DNA of 64,000 nucleotides from Flavobacterium crassostreae (lineage in GTDB: Bacteria; Bacteroidota; Bacteroidia; Flavobacteriales; Flavobacteriaceae). The stretch is taken from positions 62,001 to 126,000 of the forward strand of contig NZ_CP017688.1 of the NCBI RefSeq assembly GCF_001831475.1. The letters run 5' to 3'. A program made the translations under genes and the position numbers. Under the pieces are notes generated by a model, which was given only the letters and a program-made list of their open reading frames with translations, did not search any database and was not told where the DNA came from. This document shows positions 18,556-25,814 of the stretch, piece after piece (position 1 is the first letter of the stretch; each line of letters begins with the position of its first letter).

Positions 18556-18661
18556 GCGTGAAGGATAGCAGCGAAAATCCTTTTTGGTGGCTTTTGGGGC
18601 CTCCAAAAAGATTGTAGCGAATAGCCTGACCCGCTTTTTTTTGGCGGGGCACGCCCAAAGT
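18556..18661 (-). repeat. Dispersed intergenic repeat, family A, copy 2
   Basis: Read on the minus strand, this copy starts TTTGGGCGTGCCCCGCC and runs through GGGTCAGGCTATTCGCTAC and ATCTTTTTGGAGGCC to CTATCCTTCACGC. The order of blocks matches the copy at 6026-6150, in the opposite genomic orientation. It lies within the 315-bp gap between the hypothetical gene and era. The rest of the gap shows nothing I can assign. Confidence 0.6.
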
Positions 18662-18816
18662 GGGTTTTTTGTTTGACTTTGTGATAGGTTGTGGGCTATG
18701 TTGGGCTATAAAAAAAACCAGTTTTAGAAGATTGGTTCTAAATACTGGTTTTGGTTGGTGGTGTTTGCTATCTTGCTGGAGGCCTGGAATTGGCGGTAGT
18801 ACTTGTAGCTACGGGA

Positions 18817-19698
18817 TTATTGGTTGTATCCAAAGCGCTTGAGCATGTTGGCGTTGCTTCTCCAGTTTTTGTTTACTTTTACGTAGAGTTCGATATGGAT
18901 TTGTTTGCCAAAAAACTTTTCTAGATCTTCTCTGGATTCTACGCCTACTTTTTTGAGTGCGGCGCCTTTGTGCCCGATAACGATGCCTTTTTGGGTTTCG
19001 CGCTCTACCATGATCAGGGACCTAATTTTGATGATGTCTTGGGTTTCTACAAATTCTTCGGTAACTATTTCTACGGCGTACGGAATTTCTTTGCTGTAAT
19101 TTAAGAGTATTTTTTCTCTGATGGTTTCGTTTACAAAAAACCGCTCTGGTTTGTCCGTTAATTGGTCTTTTGGATAGTAGGCTGGTGATTCTGGCAATAG
19201 GGTCAGAATGCGCTGGAATACTTCTGGAACATTGAAGTTTTTGAGGGCTGCTATTGGGTAGATCTCTGCATTGGGCACTTTTTGGGTCCAAAAGGCTACT
19301 TGTTGTTCTAATTGTTCTTGATTGGAGGTGTCTATTTTGTTCAATAGTAACAAAACAGGGATCTTGGAGTGTATTATTTTATTAAAAAAGGCTTCGTCTT
19401 TTAGGTCTTGCTCTCCTATTTCGACCATGTAGATCAGAATATCGGCATCTTCAAAGGCTGATTTTACAAAATTCATCATGGATTCTTGCATTTCATAGGC
19501 AGGCTTGATGATTCCTGGGGTGTCGGATAAAATGATTTGAAAGTCTTCGCCATTTACGATTCCGAGGATTCTATGACGTGTTGTTTGTGCCTTAGATGTG
19601 ATGATGGATAATCGCTCTCCGACAAAGGCATTCATTAGGGTTGATTTTCCTACGTTTGGATTGCCTATTATATTTACAAAACCTGCTTTGTGTGCCAT
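18817..19698 (-). CDS. era: Ribosome maturation GTPase Era
   Basis: Era binds the 3' end of 16S rRNA and helps 30S maturation. The 293-residue protein has an N-terminal G domain with [12 protein letters not shown] (P-loop), SDTPGI (G3) and NKID (G4), and a C-terminal KH domain with KGIVIGHKGAALKKVG and FFGKQIHIELYVKVNKNWR. Length and order are as in the family. The start MAHKAGFVNI is the first in-frame Met and lies 22 bp downstream of a consensus -7 element. Confidence 0.97.
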   Translation of the reverse strand: MAHKAGFVNIIGNPNVGKSTLMNAFVGERLSIITSKAQTTRHRILGIVNGEDFQIILSDTPGIIKPAYEMQESMMNFVKSAFEDADILIYMVEIGEQDLKDEAFFNKIIHSKIPVLLLLNKIDTSNQEQLEQQVAFWTQKVPNAEIYPIAALKNFNVPEVFQRILTLLPESPAYYPKDQLTDKPERFFVNETIREKILLNYSKEIPYAVEIVTEEFVETQDIIKIRSLIMVERETQKGIVIGHKGAALKKVGVESREDLEKFFGKQIHIELYVKVNKNWRSNANMLKRFGYNQ

Positions 19699-19720
19699 TG
19701 GTATACTTTTTTTTATGCTG

Positions 19721-19728
19721 CAAAGGTA
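19721..19728 (-). promoter_or_regulatory. -7 element (TACCTTTG) for era
   Basis: Exact TAnnTTTG match on the minus strand, 23 bp upstream of the era start codon. Confidence 0.6.
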
Positions 19729-19798
19729 GTTATATCAAGTGAATAGATAAAATAAAACATTTTTTAAAATTTATGGTGCTAAATCTAGAAATTGGTTG

Positions 19799-19806
19799 TA
19801 TCTTTG
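19799..19806 (+). promoter_or_regulatory. -7 element (TATCTTTG) for the tRNA pair
   Basis: Exact TAnnTTTG match 12 bp upstream of the first tRNA. A TTG near -33 is not clear. It should drive both tRNAs. Confidence 0.6.
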
Positions 19807-19818
19807 CACCCGAAACAA

Positions 19819-19891
19819 CGCGGGATAGAGCAGTAGGCAGCTCGTCGGGCTCATAACCCGAAGGTCACAGGTTCGAGTCCTGTTCCCGCTA
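19819..19891 (+). tRNA. Initiator tRNA-fMet (CAT), copy 1
   Basis: The sequence folds as a tRNA with anticodon CAT in loop CTCATAA. Initiator features are present: a mismatch at position 1-72 (C against T) with the rest of the acceptor stem paired, and three consecutive G:C pairs (GGG/CCC) at the base of the anticodon stem. The T-loop is TTCGAGT on stem ACAGG/CCTGT. No CCA is encoded (CTA follows A73), so CCA must be added by the nucleotidyltransferase. The second copy lies 33 bp downstream and differs by a compensated T-stem pair. Confidence 0.93.
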
Positions 19892-19924
19892 CTAAGTTAA
19901 TTTATTGAGATTACAAACGCACAT

Positions 19925-19997
19925 CGCGGGATAGAGCAGTAGGCAGCTCGTCGGGCTCATAACCCGAAGGTCACTGGTTCGAGTCCAGTTCCCGCTA
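19925..19997 (+). tRNA. Initiator tRNA-fMet (CAT), copy 2
   Basis: Nearly identical to copy 1, with the same anticodon, GGG/CCC anticodon stem and 1-72 mismatch. The only differences I see are two positions in the T-stem: ACTGG/CCAGT here against ACAGG/CCTGT in copy 1, which exchange an A:T for a T:A pair and keep the stem intact. A terminator follows 9 bp downstream, so the two tRNAs appear to form one transcript. Confidence 0.93.
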
Positions 19998-20005
19998 CTA
20001 AGAAG

Positions 20006-20031
20006 CTTCACAGAAATGTGAAGTTTTTTTT
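20006..20031 (+). terminator. Intrinsic terminator of the tRNA pair
   Basis: CTTCACA (20006-20012) pairs with TGTGAAG (20017-20023) around a GAAA tetraloop, followed by eight T. The left end of the outer insertion sequence begins 29 bp further on. Confidence 0.9.
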
Positions 20032-20092
20032 GTTTCTATATTTTTTTTTGCAAAAATAGGGATCAATCCCAAAACCTGTGGAGCAGCAAAAA

Positions 20093-20550
20093 TTAGGCAT
20101 AAATATTAGTTAGCCTAAAAAGAAAGAATTCTACATTTCTAACACCTCTAAACTGAGATCTAAAAGCTTTTATTTTGGCGTTAAAGGATTCTGCTGATGC
20201 ATTAGTACTTCTATTATCAAAATAGTTCAATATGCTTTGATAATGATTGATTATGGTTCGAGATATTGTATTGAAAGACTTAAAACCAGATTGATTTACT
20301 TTTTCATGCCATTTAGCTAGTCTGGCAAAACCAATGATTTTATCGGTTGTGTTTTCAAAAATGTTGCGTAATCCTTGAGATAGATTGTAAGCTTCTTTTA
20401 TGTCGGGATATAAATCAAACAACAATAATGCTCGTTGTAATTGATTCGCCGTCCATTTTGATTTATTCTTGTATAAGAAATACCTACTTCTAGCAAGTAA
20501 CTGCTTAATAGTATCTCCATTAGTCAATACTTCAGGCTCAAACCTTTTCT
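20093..20550 (-). pseudogene. Outer ISAon1-like transposase, C-terminal fragment
   Basis: This is the 3' part of the interrupted transposase gene of the outer element. It encodes about 152 residues from FEPEVLTNGDTIKQLLARS to LFRLTNIYA and stops at TAA 20093-20095. It ends at 20550, where the inner insertion sequence begins. It differs from the inner copy at a few residues (for example FDLYPD for FELYPD, SQGLRN for SQELRN). A start codon formed by the inner element's end (near 20626) opens a longer frame into it, but that is read-through of inverted-repeat DNA. Confidence 0.8.
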
Positions 20551-20620
20551 GGATCAATCCCAAAACCTGTGGAGCGACAAGAATTGGATCAATCCCAAAA
20601 CCTGTGGAGCGACAAGAATT
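20551..20620. repeat. 35-bp tandem duplication of the insertion sequence end
   Basis: The first 35 bp of the element, starting GGATCAATCCCAAAACC and ending GACAAGAATT, occur twice without a gap (20551-20585, 20586-20620). The outer copy has this end only once, so the duplication is specific to the inner copy. Confidence 0.9.
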
Positions 20621-21611
20621 AGGCATAAATAGTAGTTAGCCTAAAAAGAAAGAATTCTACATTTCGAACACCTCTAAACTGAGATCTAAAAGCTTTTATT
20701 TTGGCGTTAAAGGATTCTGCTGATGCATTAGTACTTCTGTTATCAAAATAGTTTAATATGCTTTGATAATGATTCATTATCGATCTTGAGATTGTATTGA
20801 AAGACTTAAAACCAGATTGATTTACTTTTTCATGCCATTTAGCTAGTCTGGCAAAACCAATGATTTTATCCGTTGTGTTTTCAAAAATGTTCCGTAATTC
20901 TTGAGATAGATTGTAAGCTTCTTTTATGTCGGGATATAATTCAAACAACAATAATGCTCGTTGTAATTGATTCGCCGTCCATTTTGATTTATTCTTGTAT
21001 AAGAAATACCTACTTCTAGCAAGTAACTGCTTAATAGTATCTCCATTAGTCAATACTTCAGGCTCAAACCTTTTCTTGTTTTTCTTCGCTTTTTCTATTG
21101 CCTGATTTTCTTGGTCTATAGCTTGCCAACGGTATTTAATTCTTATTTCCTGTAAAGCTTCTGTAGCCAATTTTTGAACATGGAACCGGTCGATGACGCG
21201 AGTAGCATTAGGGAAACATTTTTTAGCAATCAATCCCATGTTTGCTGCCATGTCAAGAGTTATTTCGGTAACAGAATTTCGTAGTTTAAGCGGTATTTTT
21301 TCGATAATAGCAATTACTGTTTCTGCTTTGGTTCCAGCAATCATAGCGACTATAGTTCCTTTCTTTCCCTTTCCAGCTTTGTTGGTCAAAATAGTATAGA
21401 GTTCGCCATTGGACAAGGAGGTTTCGTCAATTGATAAGCGTTTGCCTATGTTTTCTGGAAATATAAGCCATTGTTTTGCGTGTAGTTTTTGATCCCATAT
21501 TTTGAAATCACTTAAGAAATCTTTGTATTGATGTTGTAGATTCTTACCGCTAACGCCATAGAAAGAGGCGATAGCATTGCAATCATTAGGCTTGGAATCT
21601 ATGGATCTCTT
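20619..21611 (-). CDS. ISAon1 family transposase (inner copy)
   Basis: The DDE-type transposase of this element family, related to ISL3. The frame is open for about 330 residues, with FPENIGKRLSIDETSLSNGEL (first catalytic Asp region), ITLDMAANMGLIAKKCFP, NATRVIDRFHVQKLATEAL (second Asp) and NASAESFNAKIKAFRSQFRG near the C-terminus (catalytic Glu). No ATG or GTG occurs in the first 65 codons; the first usable codon is TTG at 21416, which would cut off the IDETSL motif. The frame is +1 relative to the upstream ORF and overlaps its end, so expression by recoding or slippage is plausible. The start given is where the frame opens. Confidence 0.75.
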   Translation of the reverse strand, partial: KRSIDSKPNDCNAIASFYGVSGKNLQHQYKDFLSDFKIWDQKLHAKQWLIFPENIGKRLSIDETSLSNGELYTILTNKAGKGKKGTIVAMIAGTKAETVIAIIEKIPLKLRNSVTEITLDMAANMGLIAKKCFPNATRVIDRFHVQKLATEALQEIRIKYRWQAIDQENQAIEKAKKNKKRFEPEVLTNGDTIKQLLARSRYFLYKNKSKWTANQLQRALLLFELYPDIKEAYNLSQELRNIFENTTDKIIGFARLAKWHEKVNQSGFKSFNTISRSIMNHYQSILNYFDNRSTNASAESFNAKIKAFRSQFRGVRNVEFFLFRLTTIYA

Positions 21612-21948
21612 TTAAAAAAGACGCAAACTCCTGTGTCACCCGAGTTCCGTCTGCTACTAAATTCCAATCTCTAAAAACTACTTTTCCAGTATCTTCATTC
21701 AGCCATCTTCTTCGAGTGATATGAAGATATACCTGATGCCCACGAATAGGGAAATCCTGAACTGTTATTTCATCAAAGAATCCTTTTGAGCTCAATTTTG
21801 ATTGTCGATGTTCTTTAGGAATTGAATTAATCTCCTTTAAGTAAAGATGAAGTATCTCTTCCTCTTTTTTATAGGAAGTCAGTTCAAAGTATTCAACTAT
21901 AATTTCAGGAAGTAACAACTTGAGAAGGTCGACAAAAGAATCTTGCAT
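21586..21948 (-). CDS. ISAon1 family transposase N-terminal region protein (inner copy)
   Basis: This 120-residue protein is the usual first frame of ISAon1-type elements: MQDSFVDLLKLLLPEIIVEYF at the start, then SKGFFDEITVQDFPIRGHQVY and LHITRRRWLNEDTGKVVFRDW, ending EIHRFQA. It is probably the DNA-binding N-terminal portion of the transposase made as a separate or fused product. The identical protein is encoded by the outer copy at 22532-22894. Confidence 0.85.
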   Translation of the reverse strand: MQDSFVDLLKLLLPEIIVEYFELTSYKKEEEILHLYLKEINSIPKEHRQSKLSSKGFFDEITVQDFPIRGHQVYLHITRRRWLNEDTGKVVFRDWNLVADGTRVTQEFASFLKEIHRFQA

Positions 21949-22014
21949 TTGTATTAAATTTTAAAATGCAAATATCTAAATTTAATATTTCCCCACAACA
22001 TTTAGACTTGATCC

Positions 22015-22557
22015 CCTTTTCTTGTTTTTCTTCGCTTTTTCTATTGCCTGATTTTCTTGGTCTATAGCTTGCCAACGGTATTTAATTCTTATTTCCTGTA
22101 AAGCTTCTGTCGCCAATTTTTGAACATGGAACCGGTCGATGACGCGAGTAGCATTAGGGAAACATTTTTTAGCAATCAATCCCATGTTTGCCGCCATGTC
22201 AAGAGTTATTTCGGTAACAGAATTTCGTAGTTTAAGCGGTATTTTTTCGATAATAGCAATTACTGTTTCTGCTTTGGTTCCAGCAATCATAGCGACTATA
22301 GTTCCTTTCTTTCCCTTTCCAGCTTTGTTGGTCAAAATAGTATAGAGTTCGCCATTGGACAAGGAGGTTTCGTCAATTGATAAGCGTTTGCCTATGTTTT
22401 CTGGAAATATAAGCCATTGTTTTGCGTGTAGTTTTTGATCCCATATTTTGAAATCACTTAAGAAATCTTTGTATTGATGTTGTAGATTCTTACCGCTAAC
22501 GCCATAGAAAGAGGCGATAGCATTGCAATCATTAGGCTTGGAATCTATGGATCTCTT
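22015..22557 (-). pseudogene. Outer ISAon1-like transposase, N-terminal fragment
   Basis: The 5' part of the outer transposase gene, with the same IDETSL, TKAETV and RVIDRFHVQKLA blocks as the inner copy, broken at KAKKNKKR where the inner element inserted. Reading on into the inner element's right end adds a few foreign residues before a stop. Together with 20093-20550 it would make one transposase. Confidence 0.8.
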
Positions 22558-22894
22558 TTAAAAAAGACGCAAACTCCTGTGTCACCCGAGTTCCGTCTGC
22601 TACTAAATTCCAATCTCTAAAAACTACTTTTCCAGTATCTTCATTCAGCCATCTTCTTCGAGTGATATGAAGATATACCTGATGCCCACGAATAGGGAAA
22701 TCCTGAACTGTTATTTCATCAAAGAATCCTTTTGAGCTCAATTTTGATTGTCGATGTTCTTTAGGAATTGAATTAATCTCCTTTAAGTAAAGATGAAGTA
22801 TCTCTTCCTCTTTTTTATAGGAAGTCAGTTCAAAGTATTCAACTATAATTTCAGGAAGTAACAACTTGAGAAGGTCGACAAAAGAATCTTGCAT
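22532..22894 (-). CDS. ISAon1 family transposase N-terminal region protein (outer copy)
   Basis: A 120-residue protein identical in sequence to the one at 21586-21948. It is intact, but its partner transposase frame is broken by the inner element, so this copy could move only with help from the inner copy's transposase. Confidence 0.85.
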   Translation of the reverse strand: MQDSFVDLLKLLLPEIIVEYFELTSYKKEEEILHLYLKEINSIPKEHRQSKLSSKGFFDEITVQDFPIRGHQVYLHITRRRWLNEDTGKVVFRDWNLVADGTRVTQEFASFLKEIHRFQA

Positions 22895-22965
22895 TTGTAT
22901 TAAATTTTAAAATGCAAATATCTAAATTTAATATTTCCCCACAACATTTAGACTTGATCCCAAAA

Positions 22966-22993
22966 AAACCCATAAAATACTTTCTATGGGTTT
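22966..22993. terminator. Intrinsic terminator between the two insertion sequences
   Basis: AAACCCATA (22966-22974) pairs with TATGGGTTT (22985-22993), with A-rich and T-rich flanks on either side. It no longer follows a host gene directly; it may be the original terminator of the minus-strand gene at 24014-24409, now separated from it by the IS1595-type element. Confidence 0.6.
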
Positions 22994-23040
22994 GTTATAA
23001 AAATTTTATTAAAGACTGTATTTAAGTAAAAGCCTTTTAT

Positions 23041-23996
23041 AGAGGTGTAAAGATAAATTCTTATCTTTCGTGAAAGAATTTTATTATGGAATCATTCAAA
23101 GGAGAAAGTATTATCGATTTTTTTGACACTTTCAAAACAGATTTAACTTGTTTAGAATATTTAGCTTCAATAAAATGGAAAGATGGTTTTAAATGTTCGA
23201 AATGTAATCATAAGAAGTTTACTATTCGAAAGTTAAATTTTGCAAGAGATTGCAATTTATGTCATCATGTTGAAAGTCCAACTGCAAATACTATTTTTCA
23301 TAAAGTAAAATTTGGAACTAGAAAAGCTTTTGGGATTGTTTTTGAGATGAGTGCAACCACCAAAAGTTTGTCTTCTTCTCAAATGGCAAAACGGTATTCT
23401 ATAAGCCGACCAACGGCATGGTTGTTTATGCACAAAGTGAGATTAGCCATGAAAAGTAGTGCGTTAAATCCGATTGTTGGAACTGTTTATGTTGATGAAT
23501 TTGTATATGGTGGAAAAGAAGATTTAAAACAAGGAAGAAGTAATGATAGCAAGAAAAAGAAGATAGTAGCTGCTGTTGAAATTGATGACAAAGGCGGGGT
23601 GAAAAGAGCTTATTTTAAAAGAATTGACAACTATTCTTCTAGTGAACTTGGTAAAATTTTTGAAAGCCACATTTCAACACAAGCAAATATAAAAACTGAT
23701 CAATGGACAGGCTATAAACCATTAAAGAATGAATACAACATTGAACAAATTAAGAGTAATACTTCTGATTTTTTTCAAATGAACACTATTATTCATCAAG
23801 TAAAATCATGGTTAAGAAGTATTTATTCTTGGATGCACGAACAAAATATAGAAAGGTATTTAGACGAATATAGTTATAGATTAAATAGGTCAATATACAA
23901 GGAAACTATTTTTGACAACCTAATTATTAAGATGATGAAGCATAAACACATTGGATTACAAATAATTAAAATAAGTACATAACTTTACACCTCTAA
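23041..23996 (+). mobile_element. IS1595-family insertion sequence (complete)
   Basis: A 956-bp element with terminal inverted repeats AGAGGTGTAAAG (23041-23052) and CTTTACACCTCT (23983-23994), flanked by the 8-bp direct repeat CCTTTTAT (23033-23040 and 23997-24004), which is the duplication size of this family. It holds one intact transposase gene. Confidence 0.85.
23086..23982 (+). CDS. IS1595 family transposase
   Basis: This 298-residue transposase has an N-terminal zinc ribbon (CSKCNHKKF at about residue 37, CNLCHH at about 63), a helix-turn-helix-like region (SSSQMAKRYSISRPTAWLFM) and a catalytic core. The first Asp is seen in TVYVDEFVYGG, the second in IKTDQWTGYKPL, and IIHQVKSWLRSIYSWMHEQN covers the third catalytic region, which in this family is often not Glu. 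The gene is intact and its ends coincide with the element's inverted repeats, so the element may be active. Confidence 0.9.
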   Translation: MESFKGESIIDFFDTFKTDLTCLEYLASIKWKDGFKCSKCNHKKFTIRKLNFARDCNLCHHVESPTANTIFHKVKFGTRKAFGIVFEMSATTKSLSSSQMAKRYSISRPTAWLFMHKVRLAMKSSALNPIVGTVYVDEFVYGGKEDLKQGRSNDSKKKKIVAAVEIDDKGGVKRAYFKRIDNYSSSELGKIFESHISTQANIKTDQWTGYKPLKNEYNIEQIKSNTSDFFQMNTIIHQVKSWLRSIYSWMHEQNIERYLDEYSYRLNRSIYKETIFDNLIIKMMKHKHIGLQIIKIST

Positions 23997-24013
23997 CCTT
24001 TTATTTTAAAAGA

Positions 24014-24409
24014 CTAGATAGTCATGGAAACTTTTAGCGCTTGATCTGTATGCAACTCCAATATCTTTAGACTCTTTAGCTGCTTTAATGAAGACAATAC
24101 GGATTGACAAATAGCATTTTTGTAAAAATTTAATTCCTGCAAATCCAACAGTCTAGCAATATCTTTGGTTAATCCTATTGCTGCTGCTTCGTCTTTTGGA
24201 AGTGTTGCTATAATTATTTTTTTGGGGTTATTACCCGCTACGTACCAACCAGCAACTGGCACTCCAATAGTATTGGAGGCTAGGTTAGTTTGTTTTACTA
24301 ATTTAGTAGCAGGCAATACCTTACTTTGGTATGGCAATAGGGTGGTTGCCATAGCACTACAGCTTGCTACTATTGTAAGAAAAAGAGTAAAAATATTTTT
24401 CATAATCAA
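24014..24409 (-). CDS. Hypothetical secreted protein with leucine-rich repeat-like C-terminus
   Basis: The 131-residue product has a signal peptide (start MIMKNIFTLFLTIVASCSAM; the second Met at 24403 is as likely) and a C-terminal part reminiscent of leucine-rich repeats (LLDLQELNFYKNAICQSVLS then LKQLKSLKILELHT). The middle part is Gly/Ala/Thr rich. The stop lies only 9 bp before the target duplication of the IS1595-type element, so the gene is complete, though its original terminator may have been displaced. It may be the remnant of a longer LRR protein. Function is not known. Confidence 0.55.
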   Translation of the reverse strand: MIMKNIFTLFLTIVASCSAMATTLLPYQSKVLPATKLVKQTNLASNTIGVPVAGWYVAGNNPKKIIIATLPKDEAAAIGLTKDIARLLDLQELNFYKNAICQSVLSSLKQLKSLKILELHTDQALKVSMTI

Positions 24410-24659
24410 TTACGTTTATCTTTTTGTTATAATAGAATAAAAATACATTAAATTTATCATAACTACAACTATTTTGGTCTAAAAAATCTAAAAAAATTAC
24501 AAATAAAGCTCGTCACTGTTATTTTTATGTTTTAGTCTGTTGGTGTATTTATGTCGGACTAGTTGGCGGTGTTGTTTTAGAAAAAATAATTTTAACGCTT
24601 TTTGGGGTGCTATCTAAGTTAAAATAGTATTTTAGAGCTTTTTAAAATCTATTCTTAAA

Positions 24660-25808
24660 TTGCACGCTATTTTTAATTACAAAATTTATAATTCTGTCGG
24701 CATGCTTCCTAGTAATTGGGATGCTTTGGCTGCTAAAAATATCTTTTTATCTAGTGCTTATTTGTATGTTTTGGAACATGCTGCACCCAAAAACATGTAT
24801 TGTCATTTTATTGGTGTTTTTAAGAAAGACCAATTAGTCGGCATTGCTGTATCGCAATTCATTGACTTGAGTACTATTCCTTCTTTTGGGGAGCGCGACA
24901 CCTGTATTAAAACCAGCATACGTCGTTTGGTGTTTAAGAATACTAGCTCCAAGGTATTGGTCTTTGGCAACAACATGCTTTCTGGAAAAAATGGCTATTG
25001 TTTTGAGGAGGTGTTGCCTGTGGAGGTGGGTTTGGGTATTTTAGAAAAGGCAGGACAATCTCTTGAAAAACTTTTTTTGGAAAAAGGCTTGTCTACGCAG
25101 CTTACTGTTTTTAAAGATTTTTTGGATACTGAAACCTCTTATTTTGAATCCAAGGAATTTCTATCGTATTTTACGTTTTCTACCCAACCCAATATGCTTT
25201 TTGAAATTCCCAATTCTTGGGATAATTTTGAGCACTATATTGCTTCTCTGAGCAAAAAATATCGGGACCAATACAAACGTGCTCGTAAGAAATCCGAAGG
25301 AATTGTAAAGAAAAAACTTTCTCTTGAGGATATTCAAAAACTACAAAGTCGGATTTTTGATTTGTATATGAATGTGGCTCAGAATGCTCCTTTTAATACT
25401 TTTTATTTAACCCCAAATCATTTTGAGGTTTTTAAGGCTTCGTTGCAAGATAATTTTCTTTTTTATGGGTATTTTAGTAATGACAAACTGATCGGTTTTA
25501 ATACGCTAATAAAAAATGGTACCGATATAGATACCTATTTTTTGGGATACGATGCGCTTTATCAACGCGAAAACATGCTTTACCTGAACATGCTTTATGA
25601 CATGATAGCCTATTCTATAAATAAAGGATACAAACGGATTGTTTTTGGTCGCACGGCCTTAGAAATCAAGAGTGCGGTGGGTGCAAAACCAGTAGCTCTA
25701 CATGGAGCTATGAAACACCACAATGCATTTTTAAATTTAATGGTCTCTAGAACCTTTGAGTATTTAGAGCCTAAAATTGTTTGGCAACAAAGAAATCCGT
25801 TTAAATAA
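24660..25808 (+). CDS. GNAT/FemAB-like acyltransferase family protein
   Basis: A 382-residue protein that I place with the GNAT-fold, FemAB-like proteins. The C-terminal half has NFEHYIASLSKKYRDQYKRA, FLFYGYFSNDKLIGFNTLIK and IVFGRTALEIKSAVGAKP, blocks typical of that fold. The N-terminal half has LPSNWDALAAKNIFLSSAYL and LEHAAP. The best start is TTG 24660, because the first ATG (24702) would remove the conserved IYNSVGMLP start. No substrate can be named: family members act on peptidoglycan precursors, lipids or polysaccharides. It converges on the lipid kinase gene with a 6-bp gap. Confidence 0.7.
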   Translation: MHAIFNYKIYNSVGMLPSNWDALAAKNIFLSSAYLYVLEHAAPKNMYCHFIGVFKKDQLVGIAVSQFIDLSTIPSFGERDTCIKTSIRRLVFKNTSSKVLVFGNNMLSGKNGYCFEEVLPVEVGLGILEKAGQSLEKLFLEKGLSTQLTVFKDFLDTETSYFESKEFLSYFTFSTQPNMLFEIPNSWDNFEHYIASLSKKYRDQYKRARKKSEGIVKKKLSLEDIQKLQSRIFDLYMNVAQNAPFNTFYLTPNHFEVFKASLQDNFLFYGYFSNDKLIGFNTLIKNGTDIDTYFLGYDALYQRENMLYLNMLYDMIAYSINKGYKRIVFGRTALEIKSAVGAKPVALHGAMKHHNAFLNLMVSRTFEYLEPKIVWQQRNPFK

Positions 25809-25814
25809 GCCGTT

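Larger units (their letters stand above)
20551..22014 (-). mobile_element. Inner ISAon1-like insertion sequence (complete)
   Basis: The element runs from GGATCAATCC at 20551 to TTGATCC at 22014 and is flanked by the 8-bp direct repeat CCTTTTCT (20543-20550 and 22015-22022), a target duplication of the size expected for the ISL3 group. It carries two intact frames (an N-terminal-region protein and a transposase). Its left end is present twice in tandem (20551-20585 and 20586-20620), so it measures 1464 bp instead of 1429. It sits in the same orientation as the outer copy. Confidence 0.85.
20060..22960 (-). mobile_element. Outer ISAon1-like insertion sequence, interrupted by a second copy
   Basis: The left end starts GGATCAATCCCAAAACC at 20060 and the right end, read in complement at 22960, starts GGATCAAGTCTAAATG; these are imperfect inverted repeats. 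Removing the inner copy and one 8-bp duplication leaves 491 + 938 = 1429 bp, the same length as the inner element without its end duplication. So this is a complete element disrupted by insertion of a close relative within its transposase gene. No exact target duplication is visible at its own ends (AAAAATAG on the left, CAAAAAAA on the right). Several base differences from the inner copy suggest the outer copy is the older one. Confidence 0.8.

Noticed and set aside
20093..20626. 177-aa frame starting in the inner insertion sequence end
   Set aside because: Its first 25 or so residues come from translated inverted-repeat DNA; the rest is the broken outer transposase.
20052..22968. Target-site duplication for the outer insertion sequence
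   Set aside because: The 8-bp flanks (AAAAATAG and CAAAAAAA) are both A-rich but do not match exactly; similarity is expected by composition.
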